Positions 33,817-42,221 of a stretch of 64,000 nt of DNA are shown here, piece by piece (within the stretch, counting starts at the first letter, position 1; every line of letters starts with the position of its first letter). The stretch covers positions 2,232,001 to 2,296,000 of the forward strand of contig NZ_CP133148.1 of assembly GCF_036488675.1 (NCBI RefSeq), given 5' to 3'. The translations under genes were made by a program, and so were the position numbers. The notes under the pieces were generated by a model. That model searched no databases. It was given only the letters and a program-made list of their open reading frames with translations, and was not told where the DNA came from. Source of the stretch: Sinorhizobium chiapasense (GTDB lineage: Bacteria > Pseudomonadota > Alphaproteobacteria > Rhizobiales > Rhizobiaceae).

Positions 33817-34260
33817 CGCGGTTCCCGCTTCGCAACATTTCGGAACTTTTCGGCGGCGGCCACAGGACCGGAAGCACCCGGCTGGCCGAGACTGCTCCTC
33901 ACGACGCCATTCAGCGCGCATGAGGAAAGCGAAGATGATCTCGACGTTGACGATCCTTTCCCTCGACCAGGGCAACATCTATGCGCCACCGCCGGACCGA
34001 GGCGATGAAACGACGACGGTTGAAGGTCCGGTGAATACGCCGGCGGCGGAACCGCCGCGTGCGTCCATGAGAAACAGGATCACGGCGCAATTTCAAACTG
34101 TTGCGGCAGTTTTCTTACATTCTCGAAGCGCAGCGCGTAGCACGGTACAGCGCAACGCGTCATTTCAGACGCGCAAACGGCGCTCCAGGGTTTCGAAGTG
34201 ATGCCGGCCGGGGTCGATATGCTTCCGCAATCGACCCCAGGAACGAACGCACCTGTGGTA
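33817..34260. other. Intergenic region without a convincing gene
   Basis: 444 bases. One frame from 33935 (MISTLTILSLDQGNIYAPPP) to 34201 could encode an 88-residue Pro/Arg-rich peptide, but its second half is made of a decayed RIME arm (CAGACGCGCAAACGGCGCTCC), so I do not call it. No promoter or terminator was seen. Confidence 0.5.
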
Positions 34261-35424
34261 CTAGGACGCATCCGTGGAGAACTTGTGTATCGTAGTCGAC
34301 CTTAGCGTTTCGCCTGGTTTCAGGACCGTCGTCGGAAAGGACGGCTTGTTCGGCGAATCCGGGAAGTGCTGCGTCTCGAGGCAGAAGCCGTCGGTCTGGC
34401 GGTATTGCTGACCGGTCGGGCCGACGAGCGTCGAATCGAGGAAGTTGCCGCTGTAGAACTGGACGCCGGGCTCAGTGGTTGAGATCTCCATGATCCGGCC
34501 CGAGCGCGGCTCGTAGACACGCGCGGCGAGCGAAAGCCCACTACCCGACCGGTTCAGCACGTAGTTGTGATCGTATCCGCGGCCATAGACCATCTGTGGG
34601 TGGTTTGAGCGGATGCGTGCGCCGATCGGCGTCCCTTGGCGGAAGTCGAACGGCGTACCGGTCACGGAGGCGAGCTCCCCGGTCGGGATCAAGGTCGCAT
34701 CGACCGGCGTGTAGCGATCGGCGTTGATCGTGAGGATGTGATCGCCGATCCCGCCCGTGCCGTCGCCGGCGAGATTGAAGTAGGAATGACTCGTGAGATT
34801 GACCACGGTAGGTTTGTCTGTCGTCGCCTCGTAGTCGATGCGCAGCTCGTTGTCGTTGGTGAGGGTATAGACGACCTGGACCGTTAGCGTGCCGGGATAG
34901 CCTTCCTCACCATCCTTGCTCGTGTAGCCGAGCCGCGCTGCGGCCCCGCTCACATTGGCCAGCGGCTCGACCGCCCAGACGACCTTGTCTAAGCCTTTGC
35001 TGCCGCCATGCAGGCTGTTTGGCCCGTTATTGGCGGCGAGCTGGTATTGGGTACCGTCGAGCGCGAACTTCGCGCCGCCGATGCGATTGCCGTAGCGCCC
35101 GATCAAGGCGCCGAAATAGGGGTTCTTGGATTCGTAGTCGGCGAGTTCCTTGAAGCCGAGCACGATGTTGTCGAGCTTGCCCCAGCGGTCGGGCACGTTG
35201 ATCGCCGTGATGATGCCGCCATAGGCTATGAACTTGACGGACGCGCCCCTGTCGTTGGTGAGCGTGTAGAGATTGACGGCTTTGCCGTCCTGCGTGTTTC
35301 CGAATGGAGTCTGGTCCATAGAGCCGGCTCCAGCGCTGGTTCCCGTCAGCACCATGCCGAGCACGGCCGCGCCGAGCACTGACCTGTGCCAGGCACGCGA
35401 CATGTTGGGATCGATCCGCGTCAT
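34261..35424 (-). CDS. galM: Periplasmic aldose 1-epimerase
   Basis: 387 residues from the ATG at 35424, with GGGAGGAAA upstream. Residues 1-33 form a signal peptide (RSVLGAAVLGMVLTGTSAGA). The mature part has full GalM motifs: NIVLGFKELADYESKNPYFG, ALIGRYGNRIGGAKFALDGT (Arg), NGPNSLHGGSKGLDKVVW, the catalytic His in VVNLTSHSYFNLAGDG, and a late Glu in TTEPGVQFYSGNFLD. It interconverts alpha and beta anomers of hexoses, here outside the cytoplasm. Signal-bearing GalM proteins usually serve sugar uptake or polysaccharide breakdown. It is monocistronic, with a RIME element in its promoter region. Confidence 0.9.
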   Translation of the reverse strand: MTRIDPNMSRAWHRSVLGAAVLGMVLTGTSAGAGSMDQTPFGNTQDGKAVNLYTLTNDRGASVKFIAYGGIITAINVPDRWGKLDNIVLGFKELADYESKNPYFGALIGRYGNRIGGAKFALDGTQYQLAANNGPNSLHGGSKGLDKVVWAVEPLANVSGAAARLGYTSKDGEEGYPGTLTVQVVYTLTNDNELRIDYEATTDKPTVVNLTSHSYFNLAGDGTGGIGDHILTINADRYTPVDATLIPTGELASVTGTPFDFRQGTPIGARIRSNHPQMVYGRGYDHNYVLNRSGSGLSLAARVYEPRSGRIMEISTTEPGVQFYSGNFLDSTLVGPTGQQYRQTDGFCLETQHFPDSPNKPSFPTTVLKPGETLRSTTIHKFSTDAS

Positions 35425-35472
35425 GGTTTCCTCCCTCGATTGACCTCTTCGCCGGCGGTTTCTGAAGAGCCG

Positions 35473-35580
35473 CCTACTGCATGTCTCCTTAAATCGACCT
35501 CGATTTAAGGACAAAGACACGCAGCAATTCAAAGTGCTACAGCGTCCTTTGCGCGTCTGATAAGACGCGCGGCGCTGTAG
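35473..35580. repeat. RIME-type mosaic repeat
   Basis: ACTGCATGTCTCCTTAAATC / GATTTAAGGACAAAGACACGC and CTACAGCGTCCTTTGCGCGTC / GACGCGCGGCGCTGTAG palindromes, upstream of galM. Confidence 0.85.
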
Positions 35581-35798
35581 AGGACCGATTCTAAACTCAT
35601 CGGACCGTTAACGTAAGCTTCTACATGCCTGGGTGTCCCCCGAAGCCTGGCAAGGTGAGCTGCTCCGGCGGCCCCTCCGTTATGTCTGATGTTGATCGGT
35701 TAACTGCCGTCCCGAGAAGGCTCATCAAACGGCACGCCACGACGGGAATCGGCGGAAAGCGCCCTTCCCCTCAACCGCCCTGCTGCTATCATCCGTGC

Positions 35799-36590
35799 AT
35801 GGCGAAAGATACCGATGCCACGCCGCTTGCCGGCGGCGAGAGAACCGCTGTCAGCCGACGAGGTGAAGTCGTCATACGGGAGACTGGCCCCTGGGCCCGT
35901 TCCGTCCATTCTCTCTTGCGCCATCTTGAGGAAGCGGGCTTCGCGGGCGCGCCCCGCGTCGTCGGCGGCGGCTTTGACGCGCAAGGTCGTGAAGTCCTCA
36001 CCTATATCGAAGGCGATGTCATCAACCCCACCCCCTGGTCGGACGAGGCTATTCATACGCTCGGCAGCCTCATGCGCCGGCTGCACGACGCAACCGCCTC
36101 CTTCCGTCCTCCGGCCGATGCCCTGTGGCGCCCCTGGTTCGGCCGGGAGGTCGGCGCTCCGGACATCATCGGGCACTGCGATGCGGCGCCATGGAACGTG
36201 GTTTCGCGAAACGGCAAACCGGTCGCGCTGATCGACTGGGAGGCGGCAGGTCCCGTCGACCGGCTGACCGAGGTCGCCATGGCGGCCTGGAACAACGCCC
36301 AGCTCTACGATGACGACGTCGCCGAGATGAACGGTTTGCCCGACGCCGGGCATCGCATGCGCCATGTGCGCCTCTTTGCCGACGGCTACGGGCTACCGGC
36401 CGAGGCACGGCATCGGCTCGGCTACAGGATCATCGAATTTGCAGCGGAGAGTGCTGCAAACGAGGTGGCCGAGCAGCAGATCACGCCCGACACCGAAATC
36501 GCCCCGCGCGTCTGGGGCATCGCCTGGCAGACCCGCAGCGTCGCCTGGCTGATCCGCAACCGTGATGCCCTGGAGAACGCTTTGAGGTGA
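35799..36590 (+). CDS. Aminoglycoside/choline-type phosphotransferase-family protein
   Basis: 263 residues from the ATG at 35799; longer in-frame starts exist upstream but lack a family match. The kinase-like fold is visible: RGEVVIRETGPWARSVHSLL at the N-lobe, the catalytic loop IGHCDAAPWNVVSRNGKPVA (H-x-D-x4-N) and the metal-binding LIDWEAAGPVDRLTEVAMAA. These enzymes phosphorylate small molecules such as aminoglycosides, choline or fructosamine; antibiotic resistance cannot be inferred from the fold. It is convergent with the GST gene, 8 bases apart. Confidence 0.85.
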   Translation: MAKDTDATPLAGGERTAVSRRGEVVIRETGPWARSVHSLLRHLEEAGFAGAPRVVGGGFDAQGREVLTYIEGDVINPTPWSDEAIHTLGSLMRRLHDATASFRPPADALWRPWFGREVGAPDIIGHCDAAPWNVVSRNGKPVALIDWEAAGPVDRLTEVAMAAWNNAQLYDDDVAEMNGLPDAGHRMRHVRLFADGYGLPAEARHRLGYRIIEFAAESAANEVAEQQITPDTEIAPRVWGIAWQTRSVAWLIRNRDALENALR

Positions 36591-36598
36591 CACCGGGG

Positions 36599-37276
36599 TC
36601 AGGCGATGACGCCGCCGGGCTTCGTTGTCATCATCTCTCGATAGGCCCCTGCCATCCTCTCGGTTTCTTCGAGATAGGTGCCTGCGCCCGGACGAGAGCG
36701 AACCAGCTCGTACAGCCTGGCAATCGACGGAAACTGCAGGCACACGGTTTCGCGATCAAGGTAGGCGATCCAGAAGCACAGATAGAAATCCGCAAGAGAG
36801 AAGCGGGGTCCAAGCGCATATGGCCCCTTTGCTGCCAGCCTCGTATTCATGACGTCCAGGCGGCTGAGGACGAGCGACTTTGCCAGGTCCTGAATCCCGG
36901 CGACATCCTCTCTTCTCAGCGAGAACCGGTGCGGAAAATGGAACCGCTTCATCTCCGATTGTATGTCGCCGGCGATATGGAAAACCGTCGACAGAAAAAG
37001 CCCCCTGTCCGGGTCGGTCGATGACGGGGCGAGATCCGTGAGCTGGTGTCGGTCAGCGAGATATACCATCAGCGCGGCGACTTCATAGAGTGTATCGCCC
37101 TCGGGCGTAATCAGCACGGGCACCAAGCCGGCCGGGTTTATCGCGAGGAACTCCGCGGAGCGGTGCTTGCCGTTCAATATATCTATCTTTCTGAATTCGT
37201 ACGCTATTTTTCCTTCCTCGAGCACCCATTGGACGAGCGGTGCGCGGGTGAAGTCACCCCCATAGAGAATGTACAT
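36599..37276 (-). CDS. Glutathione S-transferase-family protein
   Basis: 225 residues from the ATG at 37276. The thioredoxin-like N-domain begins MYILYGGDFTRAPLVQWVLE, and the GSH-binding segment reads FLAINPAGLVPVLITPEGDT then LYEVAALMVYLADRHQ (the Glu-x-x-Ala helix). The C-domain is helical, with SLADFYLCFWIAYLDRE. The catalytic residue near position 10 is probably Thr or Arg rather than the usual Ser/Cys, as in several bacterial classes. Likely cytoplasmic; substrate unknown. Confidence 0.85.
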   Translation of the reverse strand: MYILYGGDFTRAPLVQWVLEEGKIAYEFRKIDILNGKHRSAEFLAINPAGLVPVLITPEGDTLYEVAALMVYLADRHQLTDLAPSSTDPDRGLFLSTVFHIAGDIQSEMKRFHFPHRFSLRREDVAGIQDLAKSLVLSRLDVMNTRLAAKGPYALGPRFSLADFYLCFWIAYLDRETVCLQFPSIARLYELVRSRPGAGTYLEETERMAGAYREMMTTKPGGVIA

Positions 37277-37291
37277 CGGGCTTTCCCCCCT

Positions 37292-37408
37292 AGAGCGGGA
37301 TGAGGAAAAGTGTGCGCGCTTTTCCGCCCGCATCCCGCTCTAACTTATTAGAATCGATAACGTTTATGACTTTGGGTCGATTCGACCCAAAGTCATCGTG
37401 ATCTAAAG
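37292..37408. repeat. Long palindromic repeat (AGAGCGGGATG... type)
   Basis: AGAGCGGGATGAGGAAAAGT / GCTTTTCCGCCCGCATCCCGC is followed by GACTTTGGGTCGATTCGACCCAAAGTC, a perfect 26-27-base palindrome. It is related in the GGAAAAGTGTG/TTTTCC core to the GCAATTCC family. Confidence 0.75.
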
Positions 37409-37612
37409 CGCCGCGCGTCTGCGAAGCCTTGTATTCCGGCTGTCAAGGTAGCTACACGATTGGGTTGAACGCTGCCTTTCGCCAGCATTACATCCATTCG
37501 TCACGACTTTTAAGTAGCCTGCAATGGGAGGGTTTTAGCGGCCTTTGCCGCACACCTGATGCCACGCCGCCTGGTTGTGAGGCATGTGGCGCGGGTCAAC
37601 CGAGGATGACAA

Positions 37613-37834
37613 ATGAGCAAGTTCGCCAACCTGGCTCTCGCAGCTTTCTTCGCCGCAACAATCGCCGCCGCCAGTACCTCCCCCGCATTTGCAGCCGGTA
37701 GCTACTACAAGGGCATATCGACAACGCCCATCAACGAAGGGCACCAGAACGGCAAATACAACCCCGAGGCAAAGACCGTGAACAAGCCGCCGCCAAGAAA
37801 CGGCGCATACTACAAGGGCATCTTCCGCAAATAG
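37613..37834 (+). CDS. Small secreted protein with two YYKGI repeats
   Basis: 73 residues from the ATG at 37613, with GAGGATGAC upstream. Residues 1-27 form a clean signal peptide (LALAAFFAATIAAASTSPAF, cleavage after AFA). The ~45-residue mature part carries two copies of a short motif (GSYYKGISTTP and GAYYKGIFRK) separated by an Asn/Lys/Pro-rich linker. It is basic and aromatic. No Cys is present. Function is unknown; a repeat-bearing exported peptide could bind the cell wall, polysaccharide or another protein. It is isolated, with repeats on both sides. Confidence 0.7.
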   Translation: MSKFANLALAAFFAATIAAASTSPAFAAGSYYKGISTTPINEGHQNGKYNPEAKTVNKPPPRNGAYYKGIFRK

Positions 37835-37934
37835 GCACAAAACACTGCAGCGCCGCGCGTACTTCGAGACGCCACAGTACACGACGGCAACGTACTGCGC
37901 CTCGTTGCATGCGGTGCGGCGGGTTCTCCTCCGT

Positions 37935-38112
37935 TCCTCATTCCTGTGCTTGTCACAGGAATCCAGCCCCGGCGCATCCGCGCCGTGATGACTCCGTCTC
38001 GCAGCAACACAGATGTTGCCAGAGCTGTGGTTCCGGTTCAGTTACGCAGGATTCTCTCGCGCCCAAGGACTTGGGCGCGCTGGACTCCTGTGGCGAGCAC
38101 AGGAATGAGGAA
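37935..38112. repeat. Paired CATTCCTGTG palindromes bounding ~178 bp
   Basis: CTCATTCCTGTGCTTGTCAC (37938) and ACTCCTGTGGCGAGCACAGG (38085) are inverted ends with CCAGCCCCGGCGCATCCGC-type internal sequence. The same architecture occurs at 21958-22137 and 46958-47147. Confidence 0.7.
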
Positions 38113-38159
38113 CGTGGGGGCCGTTCGCCAAACCCACTACGCTGCTGTCGTGTACGGTG

Positions 38160-38245
38160 GTGAGACGCGCAAAGGTCGCTGTGACGCTTTGAGTTGCTGC
38201 ATGTCTTTGTCCTTAATTCGAGGTCGATTTACGGAATCATGCAGT
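38160..38245. repeat. RIME-type mosaic repeat that supplies the histidine kinase stop codon
   Basis: GAGACGCGCAAAGGTCGCTGT, then GCTGCATGTCTTTGTCCTTA / ATTTACGGAATCATGCAG. The TGCATGA end of the element provides the last Ala codon and TGA of the minus-strand kinase gene. Confidence 0.75.
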
Positions 38246-39484
38246 GTGCACCGGAAGCGTCACGACAAAGCAGGCGCCGCCGCCCTGCGGGGTTTCGTAA
38301 CGGACTGCGCCGCCGTGGCGCTCGGCGATCTGGCGCACCAGCGCCAGCCCCAGGCCCCAGCCGCCCGCGGCCTCGCTGCGTCCCGCGGGTCGGTAGAACG
38401 GCTCGAAAACGCGGGCGCTCTCGCTATCCGGTATGCCCGGGCCGTGGTCGCGGACCCTGAGTTCCACGGCACTGCCTGCCTGTGCGACAGTGGCTGTGAC
38501 GGGCGGGCCGCCGTGGCGCAGCGCGTTCTGCATCAGATTGCGTATGAGCCTGCCGATGAGGCGCGCGTCACCCGTGACAGTCGCCGGCGTGCCGGAGACC
38601 TCGACGCCGTTGCGCGCTCCTTCTTCCGAGACCAGCGCCAGGAGGTCGACGGACTCGGCCGCATCGAGCCTCTCGACATGGTCGAGCCTGCTCGCCACCA
38701 GGATCTCCTCGATCAGCGTGTCCAGTTCGGCGAGATTGCGAACGATCTCTTGCTTGCGGCTCTCGTCCGGCGCCTCCTCGTAGAGGTCGATCGCCATGCG
38801 CAGGCGCGCCAGCGGCGAGCGCAATTCGTGGCTGGCATTGGCGAGCAGAGCGCGGTGTGACCTGATCAGCCGCTCGACATGATCGGCGGCCTTGTTGAAG
38901 CTCTTCGCCACCGCCGCGACCTCGTCGCTGCCGTCCTCCGGCACGCGTGCCACGAAATCGCCCCTGCCCCAGGCATCCACGCCCCCGCGTAGCCGCTCCA
39001 GCCGGCGGGTCAGGTGACGCACCACCGGATAGGCGGCGAGCCCGATGACGCCGGCGATCAACGCCAGATAGGCGAGCGGATTGCGGCCGGCCGGGCGGAA
39101 AGGCCGCTCCATGCGCGCGGCTACTGCGCGACCGTCGGGCAGTTCGGTCACCATGGTGTGAAACCTGCCTCCACCGTGGTGCCAGGGTCGCTCGACGATG
39201 TCGGGCGGCAGCGGCCGGCCGGCGCTCGCGATCAGCTTGCCGCGCGGGTCGTAGACCGCTATGTCGGCGTCGAAGGCCCGTGAAAACCGCGTGAGCGTCG
39301 CCTCGACCGACCGCGGGTCCGTATCGGGCGGAATGAGCGCGGTGACAAATCGCGCGCGTTGGCTCTCCCAACTGGACTCCTCCTCGCCCTGCCCCAGCCA
39401 CACGAAGGCCGCGCTGGCGACCGCGACCGCGGCAAGGCTCGCCAGCAGTGTCAGGTAGATTTTCAGGAACAGCCGGCTGCGCAT
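38237..39484 (-). CDS. Sensor histidine kinase of a two-component system
   Basis: 415 residues from the ATG at 39484. TM1 is at 7-30, a periplasmic sensor follows to ~133, TM2 at ~137-155 and HAMP at ~155-205. The H-box is ANASHELRSPLARLRMAIDL, with phospho-acceptor His219. N- and G-boxes are RLIRNLMQNALRHGG, RVRDHGPGIPDSESARVF and GWGLGLALVRQIAERHGG. This is a complete CpxA/EnvZ-like HWE-free kinase. The partner regulator lies upstream at 39673, and a Spy-like gene lies beyond it. That suggests envelope or metal stress as the signal. Three palindromic repeats separate it from the regulator gene. Confidence 0.9.
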   Translation of the reverse strand: MRSRLFLKIYLTLLASLAAVAVASAAFVWLGQGEEESSWESQRARFVTALIPPDTDPRSVEATLTRFSRAFDADIAVYDPRGKLIASAGRPLPPDIVERPWHHGGGRFHTMVTELPDGRAVAARMERPFRPAGRNPLAYLALIAGVIGLAAYPVVRHLTRRLERLRGGVDAWGRGDFVARVPEDGSDEVAAVAKSFNKAADHVERLIRSHRALLANASHELRSPLARLRMAIDLYEEAPDESRKQEIVRNLAELDTLIEEILVASRLDHVERLDAAESVDLLALVSEEGARNGVEVSGTPATVTGDARLIGRLIRNLMQNALRHGGPPVTATVAQAGSAVELRVRDHGPGIPDSESARVFEPFYRPAGRSEAAGGWGLGLALVRQIAERHGGAVRYETPQGGGACFVVTLPVHTA

Positions 39485-39491
39485 CGCTCTA

Positions 39492-39672
39492 GGTCTCTGT
39501 TTACACGCATATCCTCATCCCAAAACCGCTCAGCACTTTCGGGCGACATGCTTTCTTTGGGTCCACGCATGTCGTTGTCCCAAAACCGCTCAGCACTTTT
39601 GGGCGACATGCTCTCTTTGGGTTCACGCATGTCGTTGTCCCAAAACCGCTCGGCACTTTTGAGCGACATGCT
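39492..39672. repeat. Three tandem ~60-bp palindromic elements between regulator and kinase genes
   Basis: Three head-to-tail copies of a unit: CACGCATGTCGTTGTCCCAA, then AACCGCTCAGCACTTTTGGG, then CGACATGCT. Each unit is itself a hairpin (GCATGTCG/CGACATGC with inner CCCAAAA/TTTTGGG). Copies 2 and 3 are nearly identical and copy 1 is diverged. It could terminate or attenuate transcription or stabilise mRNA between the two signalling genes. Confidence 0.85.
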
Positions 39673-40371
39673 TTATCTCTCGTCGTCCTGGAAACGGGCG
39701 AAGACATAGCCGGCGCCGCGAACGGTGATGATGCGCCTCGGATGCTTGGGGTCGCTCTCGATGGCCGCTCTGATGCGCGAGACATGGACGTCGATGGAAC
39801 GGTCGAAGGCTTCCAGTTCCTCACCCTTGACCATGTCCATCAACTGCTCACGCGACAGCGTGCGGCCAGCATTTTCGGCAAGCGCCACGAGCAGGTCGAA
39901 CTGGTAGCTGGTCAGCGCGCATTCGCGGCCGTCGATCCTGACCGAGCGGGATCCGGGATCGATCTCCAGCCGCCCGAAGCGAAAGGTCCGCGAAACCGCC
40001 GCGCTGCCGTTGCGGCGGCGCAGGATCGCCTTCAGCCGGGCCAGCAGTTCGCGCGGATTGAAAGGCTTGGGCAGATAGTCGTCGGCTCCGAGCTCCAGCC
40101 CGACGATGCGGTCTGTTTCTTCGCCCTTGGCGGTCAGCATGAGGATCGGCACGTCTGAGACGGCGCGCATGCGCCGGCAAGTCTCGAAGCCGTCGAGGTC
40201 CGGCAGCATGACATCGAGGATCACGACGTCCGGCGCGCGGCGGTTGAGGTCGGCAAGGCCCGCCGTGGCGGTCGCGGCGGTGTCGACGGTGTAGCCGTTG
40301 CCGGAGAGATAGTCGGCAAGCATGGCGGAGAGGCGCGTGTCGTCGTCAACGATCAAGACCCGTTCCGCCAT
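39673..40371 (-). CDS. OmpR/PhoB-family response regulator
   Basis: 232 residues from the ATG at 40371. Receiver residues: acidic pocket VLIVDDDTRLSAML, phospho-acceptor Asp53 (VVILDVMLPDLDGFETCRRM), LMLTAKGEE, and the conserved Lys in LGADDYLPKPFNPRELLARL. The C-terminal winged helix carries LTSYQFDLLVALAENAGRTL and the recognition-helix end IDVHVSRIRAAIE, RGAGYVFARF. It pairs with the kinase at 38237 (180 bases downstream) and probably controls the Spy-like gene at 40593, as CpxR controls cpxP/spy. Confidence 0.9.
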   Translation of the reverse strand: MAERVLIVDDDTRLSAMLADYLSGNGYTVDTAATATAGLADLNRRAPDVVILDVMLPDLDGFETCRRMRAVSDVPILMLTAKGEETDRIVGLELGADDYLPKPFNPRELLARLKAILRRRNGSAAVSRTFRFGRLEIDPGSRSVRIDGRECALTSYQFDLLVALAENAGRTLSREQLMDMVKGEELEAFDRSIDVHVSRIRAAIESDPKHPRRIITVRGAGYVFARFQDDER

Positions 40372-40479
40372 TTCTTGCTCTCCGTTCAGTCACTTGCAGC
40401 CTCGCACGCCTTATCAGACGCTGGAGTATAGCCTGTTCCGCCTCGTCGGCTGCGGTACGGCAAGGCTTCTCCTTTGATC

Positions 40480-40511
40480 CTCATTCCTGTGCTTGTCACA
40501 GGGATGAGGTA
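40480..40511. repeat. CATTCCTGTG palindrome
   Basis: CCTCATTCCTGTGCTTGTCA / CACAGGGATGAGG with one mismatch, between the regulator and Spy-like genes. Confidence 0.7.
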
Positions 40512-40592
40512 AAAGTATTCGCCGAACCCGTTACGCCACTGTCGTGTAGTGTGATCAGACGCGCAAGGGTCGCTGCAGCAGCTGAGCCGGTC

Positions 40593-41141
40593 TTACCACC
40601 GGCCGTGGCCCCGGCGCTCCTTCAAATGCTCGACGAGCTTGGCGCGCTGCTCCGGCGTCAGCACTGCGGCAGCGTCGAGAAGCGCAGTCGTCATCTTGCG
40701 CGAGGCCTCGTCGATCGCCGCGATGCGCTCGCTGCGCAGTTTTTCGGCGGCGGCACGGTCCAGAGTCGGTGCGCCGAGGAGTTCGATAACCTCCTCACGC
40801 GTCTCGCGGAAGTCCCGGAACGTCGGCCTGATCTCGCCGCGCGCCTTGTCGATAATGTCCCAAAGCTTGTCTTCCTGCTCTGGCGTCGTATCGAGTTCGT
40901 CGAACATGGAGCCGATCCGGTGTTCCATGAAGCCACCTCCCATATGCGCGTGCATCATGTGACCGCCCATGCCGAAACGGCCCATGCCGAAGCCGAAATC
41001 GTCGCTGCGCGCGGCTGCAAAGCCGATCCCGCCGACAACCGCGACGGCCGCGAGACCGCCGATCGCGGCGCGCCGCCCCCATCCTTTCGAGGCGGGTTCG
41101 CCGGCCGTCGGGCTCACCAGGTTCTTGTCCTCGTTTTCCAT
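40593..41141 (-). CDS. Spy/CpxP-like LTxxQ-motif protein
   Basis: 182 residues from the ATG at 41141. An N-terminal tail is followed by one hydrophobic segment (RRAAIGGLAAVAVVGGIGFA), so it is membrane-anchored facing the periplasm. A Gly/Met/His-rich stretch follows (MGRFGMGGHMMHAHMGGGFM), which could bind copper or zinc. The helical core has two LTxxQ-type motifs (LDTTPEQEDKL, LTPEQRAKLVEHLKERRG). Spy/CpxP/ZraP proteins are periplasmic chaperones or metal sensors. Gene order with a following response regulator and kinase matches stress circuits of this kind. Confidence 0.8.
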   Translation of the reverse strand: MENEDKNLVSPTAGEPASKGWGRRAAIGGLAAVAVVGGIGFAAARSDDFGFGMGRFGMGGHMMHAHMGGGFMEHRIGSMFDELDTTPEQEDKLWDIIDKARGEIRPTFRDFRETREEVIELLGAPTLDRAAAEKLRSERIAAIDEASRKMTTALLDAAAVLTPEQRAKLVEHLKERRGHGRW

Positions 41142-41339
41142 AGTCAGGCTCCTTTCACTCCGCAGCACCTGCTGCGATGTAGGAAAGCTAACCGGGCAAC
41201 GTTTCGAGCGTTCTGGGCGGATGTAAAGAAATGTAAAGCCGCGGCGGCGCCGTCGCGGCGGGGCTCAGCGGCCCAGCCACGGCGCCCGCTCTGAAAAGCT
41301 GGTTACGCATCCGAAGGAATGGGCGCCGAACCTGACGGG

Positions 41340-42221
41340 TCAGAAGACCAGAGACCGATGCAACTGCGCGCCCGCCCAAGCCCCGTCGGCCACGGCGAGC
41401 GAGACCGAATGGGGTGTGCGCGCTACGTCGCCGCAGGCGAAAGCGCCGGGGATGGTGGTTTCCTTCGCGGCGTCGGTGCGGATCTGCGTGCCGAACGGCG
41501 TCTCTTCGATCTCGCAGCCGAGCGTCCCGGCGATCGGCGTTGCAGGGGCGTTGCGCGAAGCTGTGAAGAGCCCGGCAAAAGAGAAAGCCCGCCCGTCGGC
41601 GAGAAGCACATCGGCATGGCCCTCGATCCTTCTCACCGGCGTCTCCTCGATCGTCACGCCGCGTGAGTTGAGGTCGACGCGGGCAGCGTCGTCGAGCGTC
41701 AGCGCGCCGTTGGCGAAAAAGGTCACCTCGCCCCATTCGGGAATGAGCTGCGCTTGATGCACCGACATCGGTCCCGTGGCGATCACCCCGATCCGACCCC
41801 GCCCCAGTTCGTATCCGTGGCAATAGGGGCAGTGGAAAATGCTCTTCCCCCAGCGTTCCGCCATCCCATCGATCTCAGGCAGCTGATCGGTCACGCCGAC
41901 GGCAAAAAGCAGCCGCCTTCCCTCATGCCGGCCGCCATCCGCGATCGTGACGGCAAAGGCATCCTTGACCCCTCCGGCGGCTTCCGCGCGGCCATCGATC
42001 CATGTCAGCGTCGGATAGGCCATGAGCTGCGCCCGCGCGCTTGCGGCGATTTCGGCCGGGTCCACGCCATCCTGTCCGAGAAACCCGTGGGAATGGCTGG
42101 CAAACCGGTTACGCCTGAGCCCCGCGTCGATCACCACGACGGTGCGACGGGCACGCAGAAGCTGGAGGGCGGCTGCCATTCCGGCATAGCTGCCGCCGAC
42201 GACGATCACATCATTCTGCAT
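41340..42221 (-). CDS. Thioredoxin-reductase-like FAD oxidoreductase
   Basis: 293 residues from the ATG at 42221. FAD motif VIVVGGSYAGMAAALQLLRA; redox-type pair Cys131/Cys134 in FHCPYCHGYELG; final AFACGDVARTPHSVSLAVAD. The NADPH region (IGVIATGPMSVHQAQLIPEW) is shortened compared with TrxB, and the CPYC pair differs from the CATC pair of TrxB. Such proteins are often annotated as YpdA- or TrxR-like. Its ATG overlaps the TGA of the Rrf2 gene by one base (TGATG), so the two are translated together. Its physiological partner is unknown. Confidence 0.85.
   Translation of the reverse strand: MQNDVIVVGGSYAGMAAALQLLRARRTVVVIDAGLRRNRFASHSHGFLGQDGVDPAEIAASARAQLMAYPTLTWIDGRAEAAGGVKDAFAVTIADGGRHEGRRLLFAVGVTDQLPEIDGMAERWGKSIFHCPYCHGYELGRGRIGVIATGPMSVHQAQLIPEWGEVTFFANGALTLDDAARVDLNSRGVTIEETPVRRIEGHADVLLADGRAFSFAGLFTASRNAPATPIAGTLGCEIEETPFGTQIRTDAAKETTIPGAFACGDVARTPHSVSLAVADGAWAGAQLHRSLVF

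Noticed and set aside
39463..39669. 68-codon frame with a 20-residue internal repeat in the two-component operon
   Set aside because: It is produced by three tandem palindromes of an intergenic element. It overlaps the kinase start and has no ribosome-binding site.
39492..39672. Possible CRISPR array
   Set aside because: The repeats are directly joined with no unique spacers, each unit is palindromic, and no cas gene is near.
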